Notes under the pieces: generated by a model
The model's input: the letters and a program-made list of their open reading frames with translations, nothing else
The model's database searches: none
What the model was told of the DNA's origin: nothing
DNA from: Ceratocystis colombiana
Lineage: Eukaryota > Ascomycota > Sordariomycetes > Microascales > Ceratocystidaceae
NCBI GenBank assembly: GCA_026419805.1
Contig: JAOSLS010000079.1
Location: 32,714 to 96,713 of the forward strand
Direction: 5' to 3'
Length of the DNA stretch: 64,000 bases
Shown: positions 8,825 to 17,554 of the stretch, piece by piece
Layout: every line of letters starts with the position of its first letter
Numbering within the stretch: the first letter of the stretch is position 1
Position numbers and translations under genes: made by a program

Positions 8825-10579
8825 GTGGCGCCTCGTGCCAACACGATCAGCGCGGATGTCGATACTGCAAACATCCTTCCAAATCGCAGAACACGCCGAC
8901 GAAACGCTGCACTTGCGGTAGCACAGCTTGCTGAGGGACAATTTCATGCTTCCTTCGCTGGGGGGGTCAAGAACAGTCGTCCGCATCGCGACTCCATGCT
9001 TCCAGAGCCAACAACGTACTGGCAAGCCATGAAATCCCAATACGCCAGTCAATGGCGTGCAGCATGCGAGAAGGAAATCAATACGCTGATCAGCAAAGAA
9101 GCATTTAATTGGGCATCCAAAGAATCCGCGGACCAGCAAAGAGCCCTACCTTTGGTATGGGTCTTGAAGTATAAGTTCGATGAAGATGGCTATCTCAAGA
9201 AGTTCAAAGCACGTATTTGCGTGCGCAGAGATTTACAGCCAACCCCAGATGAAACTTTTGCCGCCACTGCTGCAATGCGAGTCTTCCGCTACTTTATGTC
9301 AATAATAGCAGCCTACGATCTGGAAACTGCTCAAGCGGACATGGTCAATGCTTTCATCAACCCGAATATCGACAAGCAGACCTTTGTACAGGCACCAGAC
9401 GGCTTCTCGCAAGGCACTGACATCTGGGAACTGTTAAAGGCCCTCTACGGACTAAAGCAGTCACCATACCTCTGGTACCAGCACCTCACCAACACGCTTC
9501 TAGACATCGGACTGGTACCCGTGAATGGATGCAACTGTCTGTTCAAGGATCCCAATGGCACTCTCTTGGTCATGTACTACGTCGATGACCTGATATACGC
9601 AGCCACAGCAACTGACGAACTGCGCGCATTCGAAAGAAAGATCTCAAAGATTTACGAAACCAATTTCCTCGGACCACCAAGTTGGTTCTTGGGAGTCAGA
9701 ATCTTACGAGATCGCAGTCAGCGGAAGCTTTGGCTTGTACAAGACGCGTATATCAAACAACATATCACTAAGTTTAACATCGTCACCACGCACAAGTACC
9801 AGACACCCATGAGGCCTGACAACATGGCACCACGAGAAGGCACGCAAGCACAGCCCGACTTTGTCAACCTATATCAACAGAAGGTAGGGTCATTAAATTG
9901 GCCAGCTGTTGTCACACGTCCAGACATCGCTTTTGCGGCTTCTCAACTTGCACGCTTTATGTCGAATCCCTCCAATAAACACATGGCTGCTGCTGACAGA
10001 GCACTGGCATATCTCGCGTCCACACCTACACTTGCAATTGAGTATTCATCCGATGCCATGGAATCCGCCTTTAAAGTTTACGAATCAAACTTTAAGGTCT
10101 ACTCAGATTCTGCTTTTGCAGACAACATCGATACTCGTCGCTCCTCGTACGGATCTCTCTTCATGCTACACAACGGGGCTATTGATTGGAAAGCCGCACG
10201 CCAATCCACGGTTACCACTTCCTCCACAGAGGCCGAGCTTCTTGCACTATCGCAAACTGCAAGAGATTTAGTTGCTTTCATGCGCCTTATGAAATCGGCT
10301 GGATACCCAGCGACTACGCCAGAGATCCATTATGATAATCAGCAGACAATTCGCCTTCTCAAGGCTCCAGACGCTCAGCTCACCACGAAGCTTCGTCACG
10401 TCGACATCCACAGGCACTGGCTTCGTCAAGAAGTCCAGCAAGGTCGTCTAGTACCTCAATGGATAAAGACGTCTGAAATGGCTGCTGTTGGACTCACCAA
10501 GCCTCTCGCTACGGACGCTTACAAGCGCTTCGTCCAACAGCTGCGTCTAGTCGACATAGGCACCAAACTTGCGCCGTAA
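8825..10579 (+). CDS. Copia-A reverse transcriptase and RNase H
   Basis: The 584-residue open frame contains the copia reverse transcriptase (residues ~100-330), with KFKARICVR, DMVNAFINP, LYGLKQSP and the catalytic MYYVDDLIYA. RNase H follows (residues ~410-560), with YSDSAFAD, SSTEAELLALS, HYDNQQTIRLL and LRHVDIHRHWLR. The ATG at 8825 is only the first in-frame methionine; the ancestral frame runs further left to a stop near 8774. It would have been released from a Gag-Pol polyprotein. These domains appear intact, but the element lacks integrase. Confidence 0.85.
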   Translation: MAPRANTISADVDTANILPNRRTRRRNAALAVAQLAEGQFHASFAGGVKNSRPHRDSMLPEPTTYWQAMKSQYASQWRAACEKEINTLISKEAFNWASKESADQQRALPLVWVLKYKFDEDGYLKKFKARICVRRDLQPTPDETFAATAAMRVFRYFMSIIAAYDLETAQADMVNAFINPNIDKQTFVQAPDGFSQGTDIWELLKALYGLKQSPYLWYQHLTNTLLDIGLVPVNGCNCLFKDPNGTLLVMYYVDDLIYAATATDELRAFERKISKIYETNFLGPPSWFLGVRILRDRSQRKLWLVQDAYIKQHITKFNIVTTHKYQTPMRPDNMAPREGTQAQPDFVNLYQQKVGSLNWPAVVTRPDIAFAASQLARFMSNPSNKHMAAADRALAYLASTPTLAIEYSSDAMESAFKVYESNFKVYSDSAFADNIDTRRSSYGSLFMLHNGAIDWKAARQSTVTTSSTEAELLALSQTARDLVAFMRLMKSAGYPATTPEIHYDNQQTIRLLKAPDAQLTTKLRHVDIHRHWLRQEVQQGRLVPQWIKTSEMAAVGLTKPLATDAYKRFVQQLRLVDIGTKLAP

Positions 10580-10625
10580 TTCAGTTCAGCCCCATACTAT
10601 CAAGCGTCAGCAATGGCACTGACCT

Positions 10626-10632
10626 GGGGGGG
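10626..10632 (+). promoter_or_regulatory. Polypurine tract of Copia-A
   Basis: A run of seven G ends two bases before the TG that begins the right LTR, in the place where plus-strand DNA synthesis is primed. Confidence 0.5.
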
Positions 10633-10634
10633 TC

Positions 10635-10992
10635 TGTGAAAATTCGGCTTCCGTCGGCAGTATTTCTTCGACTCTGTTGCAAGCATGTGACCGCAGGGAC
10701 GGCGCTAAATGCAAACCAGCCATGTCGCATCTTTCCCTCGTGACTACCCTTCATACTTCGCAATCGTATTCCCCAACTACTAACCGTCTCACCATGAACT
10801 AGCGGTTTGAGATTCAGTCACAAGGAAGGACAGATATGGTTTGGAGAAGGGGTTCACTTCCAGGTATTTAAGTAGCTCGTACAATCACTCGTCAGAAGAT
10901 AGAAGACAGACAATACAAGATCAACTTTATACACGCTCTCGCACCTAAGTCTTCACTAAAGACTCAAACTACTCGCTAAGTTGGTTCTCTCA
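10635..10992 (+). repeat. Right LTR of Copia-A, 358 bp
   Basis: It starts TGTGAAAATT after the polypurine tract and ends TTCTCTCA before the CTACC target duplication, so it has the usual TG...CA ends. A TATA-like TATTTAA lies at 10865-10871. Its last 51 bp are shared with the left LTR; the rest has no partner in this copy. Confidence 0.75.
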
Positions 10993-11310
10993 CTACCCAG
11001 GTTAGGGAAGAATATTGACCAGACAAGGTGGTCGATAAACTCATGGATGTCTTGAAGAAGTACGTGGCAGTACCTGGCCATCCGCTGGCACTGGAACTCA
11101 AGAGAGTGGAGGCGACTGGAGGCTTCAAGATACACCCAGAAATGGGAAAGGACAGATACTCCAAGATATGCCTAGGAAGGAGGAAAGGGCCAAATAAAAG
11201 AGACATGCTCCTCCTTCTCTGAAATTGGTCTGGAGCTACTTTCCCAACCTCATAACCAAAGTGATCAAAGCGGTAGAAAAGCCAAAGAAGGGGTATTCAC
11301 ATCCGGAAGG

Positions 11311-11982
11311 GTGATGGATCTTACTGCGCCAGTTTCCATTACAATCAACATGGCGATGCTAGGGGCCAACGCAGCCATACCCAACGTGGGGATAAGCCCG
11401 TCGCCTGACATAGTAGGGAAGGACCTAGTCATGGCCACTACAGAAAACGTACATCCCATGTCGAGCTCGATCCATGATCTTGAGCTAGGGGACATGTTGA
11501 GATCCTCCATGAAACGATGGGTACTTTTAGATTCGGGAGCCGGCCGTCACGTTTTCAACTCTAGGACACATTTTGTTGGGATGATGAGGGAAGTGCAAGC
11601 CCAGATCATTACAGGGGGAGATGTAGTGTCTACTTCGAGCACAGGAACGGTGCGTCTCCCACTACATGGGGGCGACTTCCGGGAACTAAATCTACTTGAT
11701 GTGGCATATGCTTCAACATTCCCATGCAATGTGGTATCCTACGGCCTCTTAGAGAGGACGGGTGCAATCTGGTATACGGGCAACAACCTTCTGGTAACAA
11801 AGAAAGATAGAGCGAAGCTGTGCAGAATAGTGCGATATGGAACGCTCTATGCGCTAGACACTGGTAAGTCAACACTAGCAGTCCCAGTTAGGGACAGTAG
11901 TCAATGGTCCAGTTACGGACAGACTCAGTCAGGCTGGATAGACTATCCAGAGACATTGAAAACCTCGCTAAGTGACACCTGA
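11311..11982 (+). CDS. Copia-B protease segment of the broken Gag-Pol
   Basis: The 223-residue frame contains RWVLLDSGAGRHVFNS (active-site DSG) near residue 70. It continues through the protease to VAYASTFPCNVVSYGLL and a pre-integrase-like stretch (IWYTGNNLLVTKKD). It ends at a stop at 11980-11982, before the pre-integrase zinc finger. The N-terminal ~60 residues are weakly defined. As an isolated frame it would not be translated normally; it is part of a decayed polyprotein. Confidence 0.65.
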   Translation: MMDLTAPVSITINMAMLGANAAIPNVGISPSPDIVGKDLVMATTENVHPMSSSIHDLELGDMLRSSMKRWVLLDSGAGRHVFNSRTHFVGMMREVQAQIITGGDVVSTSSTGTVRLPLHGGDFRELNLLDVAYASTFPCNVVSYGLLERTGAIWYTGNNLLVTKKDRAKLCRIVRYGTLYALDTGKSTLAVPVRDSSQWSSYGQTQSGWIDYPETLKTSLSDT

Positions 11983-12042
11983 AGCTGGGGGGTGGGAGAT
12001 CCAATTAGGACACTAACAACGAATCTCAAAATATAGGCATCC

Positions 12043-12420
12043 AGGATGAAGATGCAGAAAGGACTGCAAGTCCAGGCTCAAATCTCACATTCGCAGCCCT
12101 GGGTACAATGGAAAGTCAGAAGGATGACTTTGACCATACTAGTGCCGCCAGGCAGGCGAGAAACCACTTTGTTGCACCAACAGGGACGGGAAAGAAAGCT
12201 ACGACGACGAAAATCTGGCATAGACATACCGCCCATCCCGCAGCACGGGTGCTTGATCAGGCGCAGAAAGCATCACACTAGGTCAAAGGAAGGCCCCCCC
12301 AACCCGGCCATTTAAGAGAGTGGCAATTGACTTCACGGACATGAAGGGTAACCCAACGTACTCATCGATCATGTTCATGGTAGATAGGTTCTCTAGGTTT
12401 ACCTGGAGGGGTGTGCCTCA
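12043..12420 (+). pseudogene. Copia-B pre-integrase zinc finger and first part of integrase, frameshifted
   Basis: One frame reads IWHRHTAHPAARVL, the first half of the HHCC pre-integrase motif. A different frame at 12314-12416 reads RVAIDFTDM and MFMVDRFSRFTW, which holds the first catalytic aspartate of the integrase core. The next catalytic residues are in the long frame that starts at 12411. At least two frameshifts therefore separate pieces of one original integrase. Confidence 0.7.
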
Positions 12421-15038
12421 TGAATAGGAAAGCCAGAACCGTCTTCGAGGCAGTTACAATGCTCATAAGGAAACTCGATGCAGCACATGGACACAAGGTG
12501 TCTGTCTTGGAGGCCGATGGAGAGATCAGAAACTTGGGCCTGGAAGAAAGCTTTAAGAATCATGGCCTCACGTTGCACATTTCGGCGCCATATGCTCAAG
12601 ACCAGAACGGTGGAGCAGAACGAGTTACGGCGGTAATCAAAACGAGATACAGAGCGATATCTGTTCACTCTGGAATCCCTGCTCTCCTATGGACGGAGAA
12701 AATGATTTCGGCGATCTATATTCATAACTGCTTACCAAGTGATACGATAGGCGGTGTCACCCCCTACCAGCTAGTCTACAAGAGAAAGCCCTCGATCGGG
12801 CATCTGCGAGTCCTCGGGTCGGTAGTCTACTCGCTGAAATCATCCACCCTAAGAGGAGTAGGCAGGATGGAGCGCGACAACCCAAGAGCAGAAGTAGGAT
12901 GCTTAGTTGGGTACGGAGAGACCACAGGGGTCTACCGAGTGTGGAACCCGGACACAGGGGCGGTCCAGGAGAGGAGAGACGCCGACATTGATGAAAGAAC
13001 TCTCTTCTGCAAGCTGGCGGGTTTTTCCCGAGAACCATGCAAGTACGCGGAGCATCCACCAGAACACAACATTTTACCAATATCAAACACCCTACTACGA
13101 CAGGCTACGACGAACGATGATCTCGCGAAAGCGGTGAAAACAGGATCTCTAGCCTGTGGTCCAATGGTAGACTCCTCGCAAGAAGTCTCCAAAGAGAAGC
13201 ACCTAGGGCCTCGGCCAATCCACATGAATGCAGCTCAGGGGGTGCTTATGGCAGCAGTCAAGTGGTACCCGAAGAAAGCAAAGAAAATGGCGAAGAGAAG
13301 GACCTTCCATAACCCCAAGACACTGGAAGAGGATAATTTCAAAGGAAGATGGCGAGACCGACACACCCATCCGATCCCAATGTCGAAAATGCCATCGACG
13401 CCAGCCCACTACAAGGAATCCCTAACTTGCTGGATGGCAGTTGAATGGAAGGAAGCGCGTGAAGCGCACCTGCAAACGCATGCCAAGGCGAACTCATGGG
13501 ATGAGATCGACTCAGCAAAGGCCGCAGGCGACAGGGTCCTCGACAACAAATGGGTCTTCTCCTACAAGACAGATGAATCGGGAACATATTTCAAGTCATG
13601 CAAGGCAAGACTTACGATTCGAGGGGATCAACAACCGAAAGATCCGTCGGCAGCACTGTATGCCGCCACACTGTCGTCAGTATCATTGCGCATGATACTA
13701 GTCCTTGTCCTCAGGAAGGATATGAGTGTGACCCAGTGGGATGTATCCAACGCCTTTATGAATGCAACGCTCCTAAGGCCCATTTACATGAAAATGTATG
13801 CGGGTGGTCAGAAGGATCGCATCCTCCGGATAAAGAAGGCGATCTTTGGTCTCAGAGAAAGTCCATCACTATGGAATGCTCTCTTCACGAGAATCGTCAC
13901 GGAATTAACGGACCTACGGCCAGTACCGGAAGATCCATGTCTGTTTGCAAGCCCAGATGGACAACGATTTATTGTCCTATGGGTGGATGACTGGTTGGAA
14001 ATCCACGCCAAAGACCTAGAGTCAACCAGAATGGCGACAGAACAGGTCGCCGCGATCCGCTCAGTCGTTGAGTGCACGGGGGGTGGACCTCTATCCCTGT
14101 ACCTTGGAGTGCAATATGTTCGAACGCAGAACTACATCAGAGCGAATCAATATGCGTATATCGGAACGCTGTTGAACAAATGGGGGACCTACCTGCAAGG
14201 TGGGAAAAGACGCGTGGTCGCATGTCCTATGCGGAACCATCGACTTCCGAGGAACCCAGCTGATAACGGTGATCTCAGACTTAAGAACAAATACCAGCAA
14301 CTTCTGGGAGGACTTCTACGGCTCAGCAATAACACCAGACCAGATTTGAAATTTAGTGTCAGCATTGCCTCGGAACATGCAGCGAACCCAGGCCAAACAC
14401 ACTGGGCGGCGCTACTCGACATACTGGAATATGTCCAACAATCCAAGGACGCCTTTCTGACAATAGAGGCAAAAGACACCACACTAGTCCCGATATTCCA
14501 GGTCTACTCAGATGCAAGCTTTGCAGACAGATTAGATCTCAGAAGTACGCAGGGGCAGTTAATCAAATTCATGTCGACAGTCATCTTCGCCAAAAGCAAC
14601 AAGCAGACAGTCGTCTCTACCTCGACGTCGGAAGCAGAATTGATTGCAGCATCATCGGTGTGCAGGGAGGCAATGTGGATACGCCGCATTGCTAAGGCGA
14701 TGTGGGTTCCTATTCCGCCAATGCTGAAGACACACTGTGACAACCAGCAGACAATCAGGGCAGTGACAAATACCCACGCTCCACAGACCTCAAGGATGAG
14801 GCATGTTGACCTAGCAAATGAATGGCTACGAGTAGAAGTCCAGGCAAAGCGCATAGCTGTCAACTACCTGCCAACATCGGAGATGCCAGCGGACGGGCTC
14901 ACAAAGCCACTACTGGACAAAGAATACACAGCCTTCAGACAATCCTTGGGGGTGAGGATCCCGGGTGAAGCACAAGTGAGGGGAACTAGAGAATGCGGTG
15001 CAGGATCTGAGGATGAGGAAATGGTGGACTTGGGCTAG
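12411..15038 (+). CDS. Copia-B integrase (rest), reverse transcriptase and RNase H
   Basis: The 875-residue frame begins inside the integrase core. EADGEIRNLG carries the second aspartate and NGGAERVTAVIKTR the catalytic glutamate (residues ~40-85), followed by the integrase C-terminal VLGSVVYSLK region. Reverse transcriptase covers residues ~360-600, with SCKARLTIRG, WDVSNAFMNA and IFGLRESPS. Its catalytic box reads LWVDDWL instead of the usual YVDD. RNase H covers residues ~690-830, with YSDASFAD, STSEAELIAA, HCDNQQTIRA and MRHVDLANEWLR. The start codon is artificial because a frameshift precedes it. Confidence 0.8.
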   Translation: MCLMNRKARTVFEAVTMLIRKLDAAHGHKVSVLEADGEIRNLGLEESFKNHGLTLHISAPYAQDQNGGAERVTAVIKTRYRAISVHSGIPALLWTEKMISAIYIHNCLPSDTIGGVTPYQLVYKRKPSIGHLRVLGSVVYSLKSSTLRGVGRMERDNPRAEVGCLVGYGETTGVYRVWNPDTGAVQERRDADIDERTLFCKLAGFSREPCKYAEHPPEHNILPISNTLLRQATTNDDLAKAVKTGSLACGPMVDSSQEVSKEKHLGPRPIHMNAAQGVLMAAVKWYPKKAKKMAKRRTFHNPKTLEEDNFKGRWRDRHTHPIPMSKMPSTPAHYKESLTCWMAVEWKEAREAHLQTHAKANSWDEIDSAKAAGDRVLDNKWVFSYKTDESGTYFKSCKARLTIRGDQQPKDPSAALYAATLSSVSLRMILVLVLRKDMSVTQWDVSNAFMNATLLRPIYMKMYAGGQKDRILRIKKAIFGLRESPSLWNALFTRIVTELTDLRPVPEDPCLFASPDGQRFIVLWVDDWLEIHAKDLESTRMATEQVAAIRSVVECTGGGPLSLYLGVQYVRTQNYIRANQYAYIGTLLNKWGTYLQGGKRRVVACPMRNHRLPRNPADNGDLRLKNKYQQLLGGLLRLSNNTRPDLKFSVSIASEHAANPGQTHWAALLDILEYVQQSKDAFLTIEAKDTTLVPIFQVYSDASFADRLDLRSTQGQLIKFMSTVIFAKSNKQTVVSTSTSEAELIAASSVCREAMWIRRIAKAMWVPIPPMLKTHCDNQQTIRAVTNTHAPQTSRMRHVDLANEWLRVEVQAKRIAVNYLPTSEMPADGLTKPLLDKEYTAFRQSLGVRIPGEAQVRGTRECGAGSEDEEMVDLG

Positions 15039-15091
15039 GATGAGAGTCATACTCTGAGTATATCGCTACGATTGAATCTTGCGAGGGGGTG

Positions 15092-15225
15092 TGTCAGAAC
15101 ATGACTAAGCAGACATGGAGGAAAGGACACATGACTGTAAACCCAAGTATCTATATCTCATAGTCGAAGTACTCAGGGGTGGACGAAGGAGAGAGTGAAC
15201 AATGAATACAAGCAATTCTACAACA
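15092..15225 (+). repeat. Right LTR of Copia-B, 134 bp
   Basis: It starts TGTCAGAACATGAC directly after a purine-rich GCGAGGGGGTG tract and ends CTACAACA, giving TG...CA ends. The start is repeated at 6675 and the end at 3995-4107. At 134 bp it is short for an LTR but within the range for fungal copia elements. No target duplication could be assigned because the left end of the element is damaged. Confidence 0.7.
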
Positions 15226-15903
15226 GATTACCTGTATAAATCCCTTTCAAACAGACGTATAGGCTGGGCTTTTAGGGAGTTTAAGGGAAGTAGAAATCCT
15301 GGTTTGAGATATAGCAAACGCGGATTGGTTTTCGAGGTGAAACAGTTTCTCAGAATTGAGTAATCAGGATTCATTCCCACTCACGATGGCTTAATGAACG
15401 AACTTTGCTGAGGTCATTTTCCATCTTGCTTGTCTGAGCCATGGGTAAGAGAAGTGCGGTCTTTGTACTCACTTCCTTCGTGTAAGTTTGGAAAACAAGC
15501 CTTGGGGATCTTTAGTTGTAACCTCCACTCATCTGTACAAACTTGCGCCTTTCTCTAACCGGACAGCTTAAGGACGTATTTTATTAGATATGCTGTGCAC
15601 GAATAGACATTTTCTTTGTTACAGACCCGTCCTTCTTGAACTTTGGAAACGTACCTGTCTTTGCAAATACCTCACAACACGCACTCGTGGCTACTCAAAG
15701 AACGTTCATTCCTTGCCTGGACGACTCATGGAAAACCAAGATCTCAAACTGGATTAATAATGAACTAACTGATGAGAAAATGCTGCTAACGTACGTTTAT
15801 AAATACTTTCTACGATACCTCATTAGTAGAGATAACTCTACCCCATCACTCATACAAGTACATCATTTATTTTATTCATCTCTCCACCAAAGCCACATAC
15901 ATT
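15226..15903. other. Spacer and probable promoter of the next gene; no gene seen
   Basis: The sequence is AT-rich with CATC/CACC-rich stretches just before 15904. The open frame at 15636-15956 begins at a TTG, overlaps the next gene in another frame and resembles nothing recognised. Confidence 0.4.
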
Positions 15904-16701
15904 ATGTCTCTATTAAAAACCCATCAAGGACAATCTCTGATGCAGGACGCCAATGATTATCCGGAATGGGCCACAACCAGATTTTGGGAGTATGTCTTCA
16001 AACAAGTTGCCTTTGTCGGCCCTGACTGGATTATCGCATCTCAGCAGCCACCGACAAGAAGACACGACGATCGACGCCGTGTAGATCTCAAGCTGGAATT
16101 GATTAATCAGTTTTTCCACCAGCCCCTAGTCTTTATAGAGGCCAAGAGAAGCGATGAATCTTTAACTTATTTTGATGACGTCGAAGCCCAGGCATATAAT
16201 GCCTGCATGGCGCATCTTGTTGAAACCGGCCAGAAAACGGTATGGGCAATGACATGTGTAGGCACCAAGACAAGACTGTGGGCAGTTTACCACAAAAACG
16301 ATTATATGAAAGCGTTCTGGCCTCCAGGAAACGGGTTGTCCGACCCAGAGGAATATGCTGACTACGAATTCCAAGAGCACGAGATCCTTTATTATCTTGA
16401 CTACATGAAGAATAATATCGTACCTGATGGGAAAATCTTTCGACAGATTGGACATGAAAGACCAGCTGAGGTTCCGTTTTATGATGTAAGTGGAGCTCAC
16501 TACGTTAGCGTGTCATCGTGCCGGAACGATATATGCAGCTGTGAGGTGCAAAACATGCCTGACTACCTCCTCAATGTCAATATTGATGATTGGATTGACT
16601 GCGAGACATGTATCTCAGAGGACAGAGTGAGAGTCTACTTGTACACAGACGAAAACAATACGTCATTCTTTACCATGTCTATTTTGGACCCAGAAGAGTA
16701 A
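15904..16701 (+). CDS. Hypothetical protein with a candidate PD-(D/E)XK nuclease core
   Basis: The 265-residue single-exon product has no recognised named family. Residues 60-81 show a hydrophobic strand with aspartate (RRVDLKLEL, D61) followed after about 18 residues by PLVFIEAKR (E79, K81). This spacing and the E-x-K on a hydrophobic strand match the PD-(D/E)XK restriction-endonuclease-like fold. A downstream helix contains EAQAYNACMAHL (Q96), and an upstream helix has FWEYVF (E30), positions where family members often carry supporting residues. The C-terminal third has a CRNDICSCEVQ cysteine cluster and is acidic. No signal peptide or membrane segment is present. The gene lies between a copia LTR and an F-box-like gene, in accessory sequence. 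Nuclease activity is inferred, not shown. Confidence 0.6.
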   Translation: MSLLKTHQGQSLMQDANDYPEWATTRFWEYVFKQVAFVGPDWIIASQQPPTRRHDDRRRVDLKLELINQFFHQPLVFIEAKRSDESLTYFDDVEAQAYNACMAHLVETGQKTVWAMTCVGTKTRLWAVYHKNDYMKAFWPPGNGLSDPEEYADYEFQEHEILYYLDYMKNNIVPDGKIFRQIGHERPAEVPFYDVSGAHYVSVSSCRNDICSCEVQNMPDYLLNVNIDDWIDCETCISEDRVRVYLYTDENNTSFFTMSILDPEE

Positions 16702-17554
16702 AAGGATCAGAGGAAGTGAAGCTAAAGGCGCCATTTGACCTAGCTAAACCTATTTAGACTTCAATATTTACTCCTATTTACAGCCAACCCTAGCTTGCCT
16801 TTCTTTTAGATAGTGTAGAATAGATCTTAAATGTTGAATCAGTTGGTTTATTAAAAGGTTTAAGTCTATGCTACGACCTGGAACTATTCCTTTTGCATTG
16901 TGGTCACGTGTTCAGCCACAACAGGTTCGGATAAGTGGGGCACGTATGGGACGCCACTTAACATATATACCGCGCCACGCAACAGATAGCGTTTAGAATA
17001 ACTGCGATTCGCACTAGCCACAGTCAGGCAAGACGCTTAGCAAGCGGCACAAATAGAAAAGAAGGCGGCTACAAAATACAGGAACGATAATTATAGATTA
17101 TGGTAGGCAAGCAATCGATCAAGAGAACATTAACACACAGGCAGTAGTGGAATTATCGGCAAGTGGTGATCGAGTAGGGTCAGGACTAGTGAATGAAAGG
17201 CACCGCAGAACATGTGTTAGAACGAGTCATAATGCAAGAATATGTCAGATAGTTTCCACAATTTCTGCAAAAGAGCTTAGCATTTAGTTTCGCTTTTTAG
17301 ATACTATCCCATGTTCCGTCTTGAGTGTAGGTTTTTTGGTGCACATATGTGTTTGGTGCGGTACATATGCCCATCATATACGTTACCCCACTTCTATAGT
17401 TGATCCTTCTGTCGATAACTCCTAGCCCCTCATTTCAGACACATATATTCTCCTCAAAACAATCTGCAACAGCGGAGTATATGCCAATTTGTGATTCCCT
17501 AGATACCTTGAATACTAGTCCCGGGTGTCAGGAGCGCTAAGTTGTTCATCAGAC
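16702..17554. other. Intergenic region; no gene seen
   Basis: Contains an isolated CACGTG at 16905-16910 and otherwise no supportable gene or repeat. Confidence 0.4.

Larger units (their letters stand above)
7164..10992 (+). mobile_element. Copia-A: Ty1/copia LTR retrotransposon with integrase deletion, nested in Copia-B
   Basis: The order is abnormal left LTR (7164-7235), primer site, gag with a zinc knuckle, protease, then reverse transcriptase and RNase H, a G-rich polypurine tract, and a 358 bp right LTR (10635-10992). This is the copia order, except that the integrase that should lie between protease and reverse transcriptase is missing. Perfect CTACC duplications flank the unit. Removing 7164-10997 rejoins sequence that leads into the Copia-B internal region, so this element inserted later than Copia-B. 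It cannot transpose by itself. Confidence 0.85.
10993..15225 (+). mobile_element. Copia-B: older Ty1/copia element, right part after the Copia-A insertion
   Basis: This internal region carries protease, integrase, reverse transcriptase and RNase H in copia order, then a polypurine tract and a 134 bp LTR at 15092-15225. The left end is uncertain: an LTR start at 6675-6742 and the block 6743-7163 probably belong to it. A short frame at 11028-11222 may be what remains of Gag, but no zinc knuckle was found. Several frameshifts split the polyprotein, so the copy is inactive. Its codon use and sequence differ clearly from Copia-A, so the two are different families. Confidence 0.8.

Noticed and set aside
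15636..15956. 106-residue frame before the nuclease-like gene
   Set aside because: Begins with TTG, overlaps the supported gene in a different frame and has no recognisable features.
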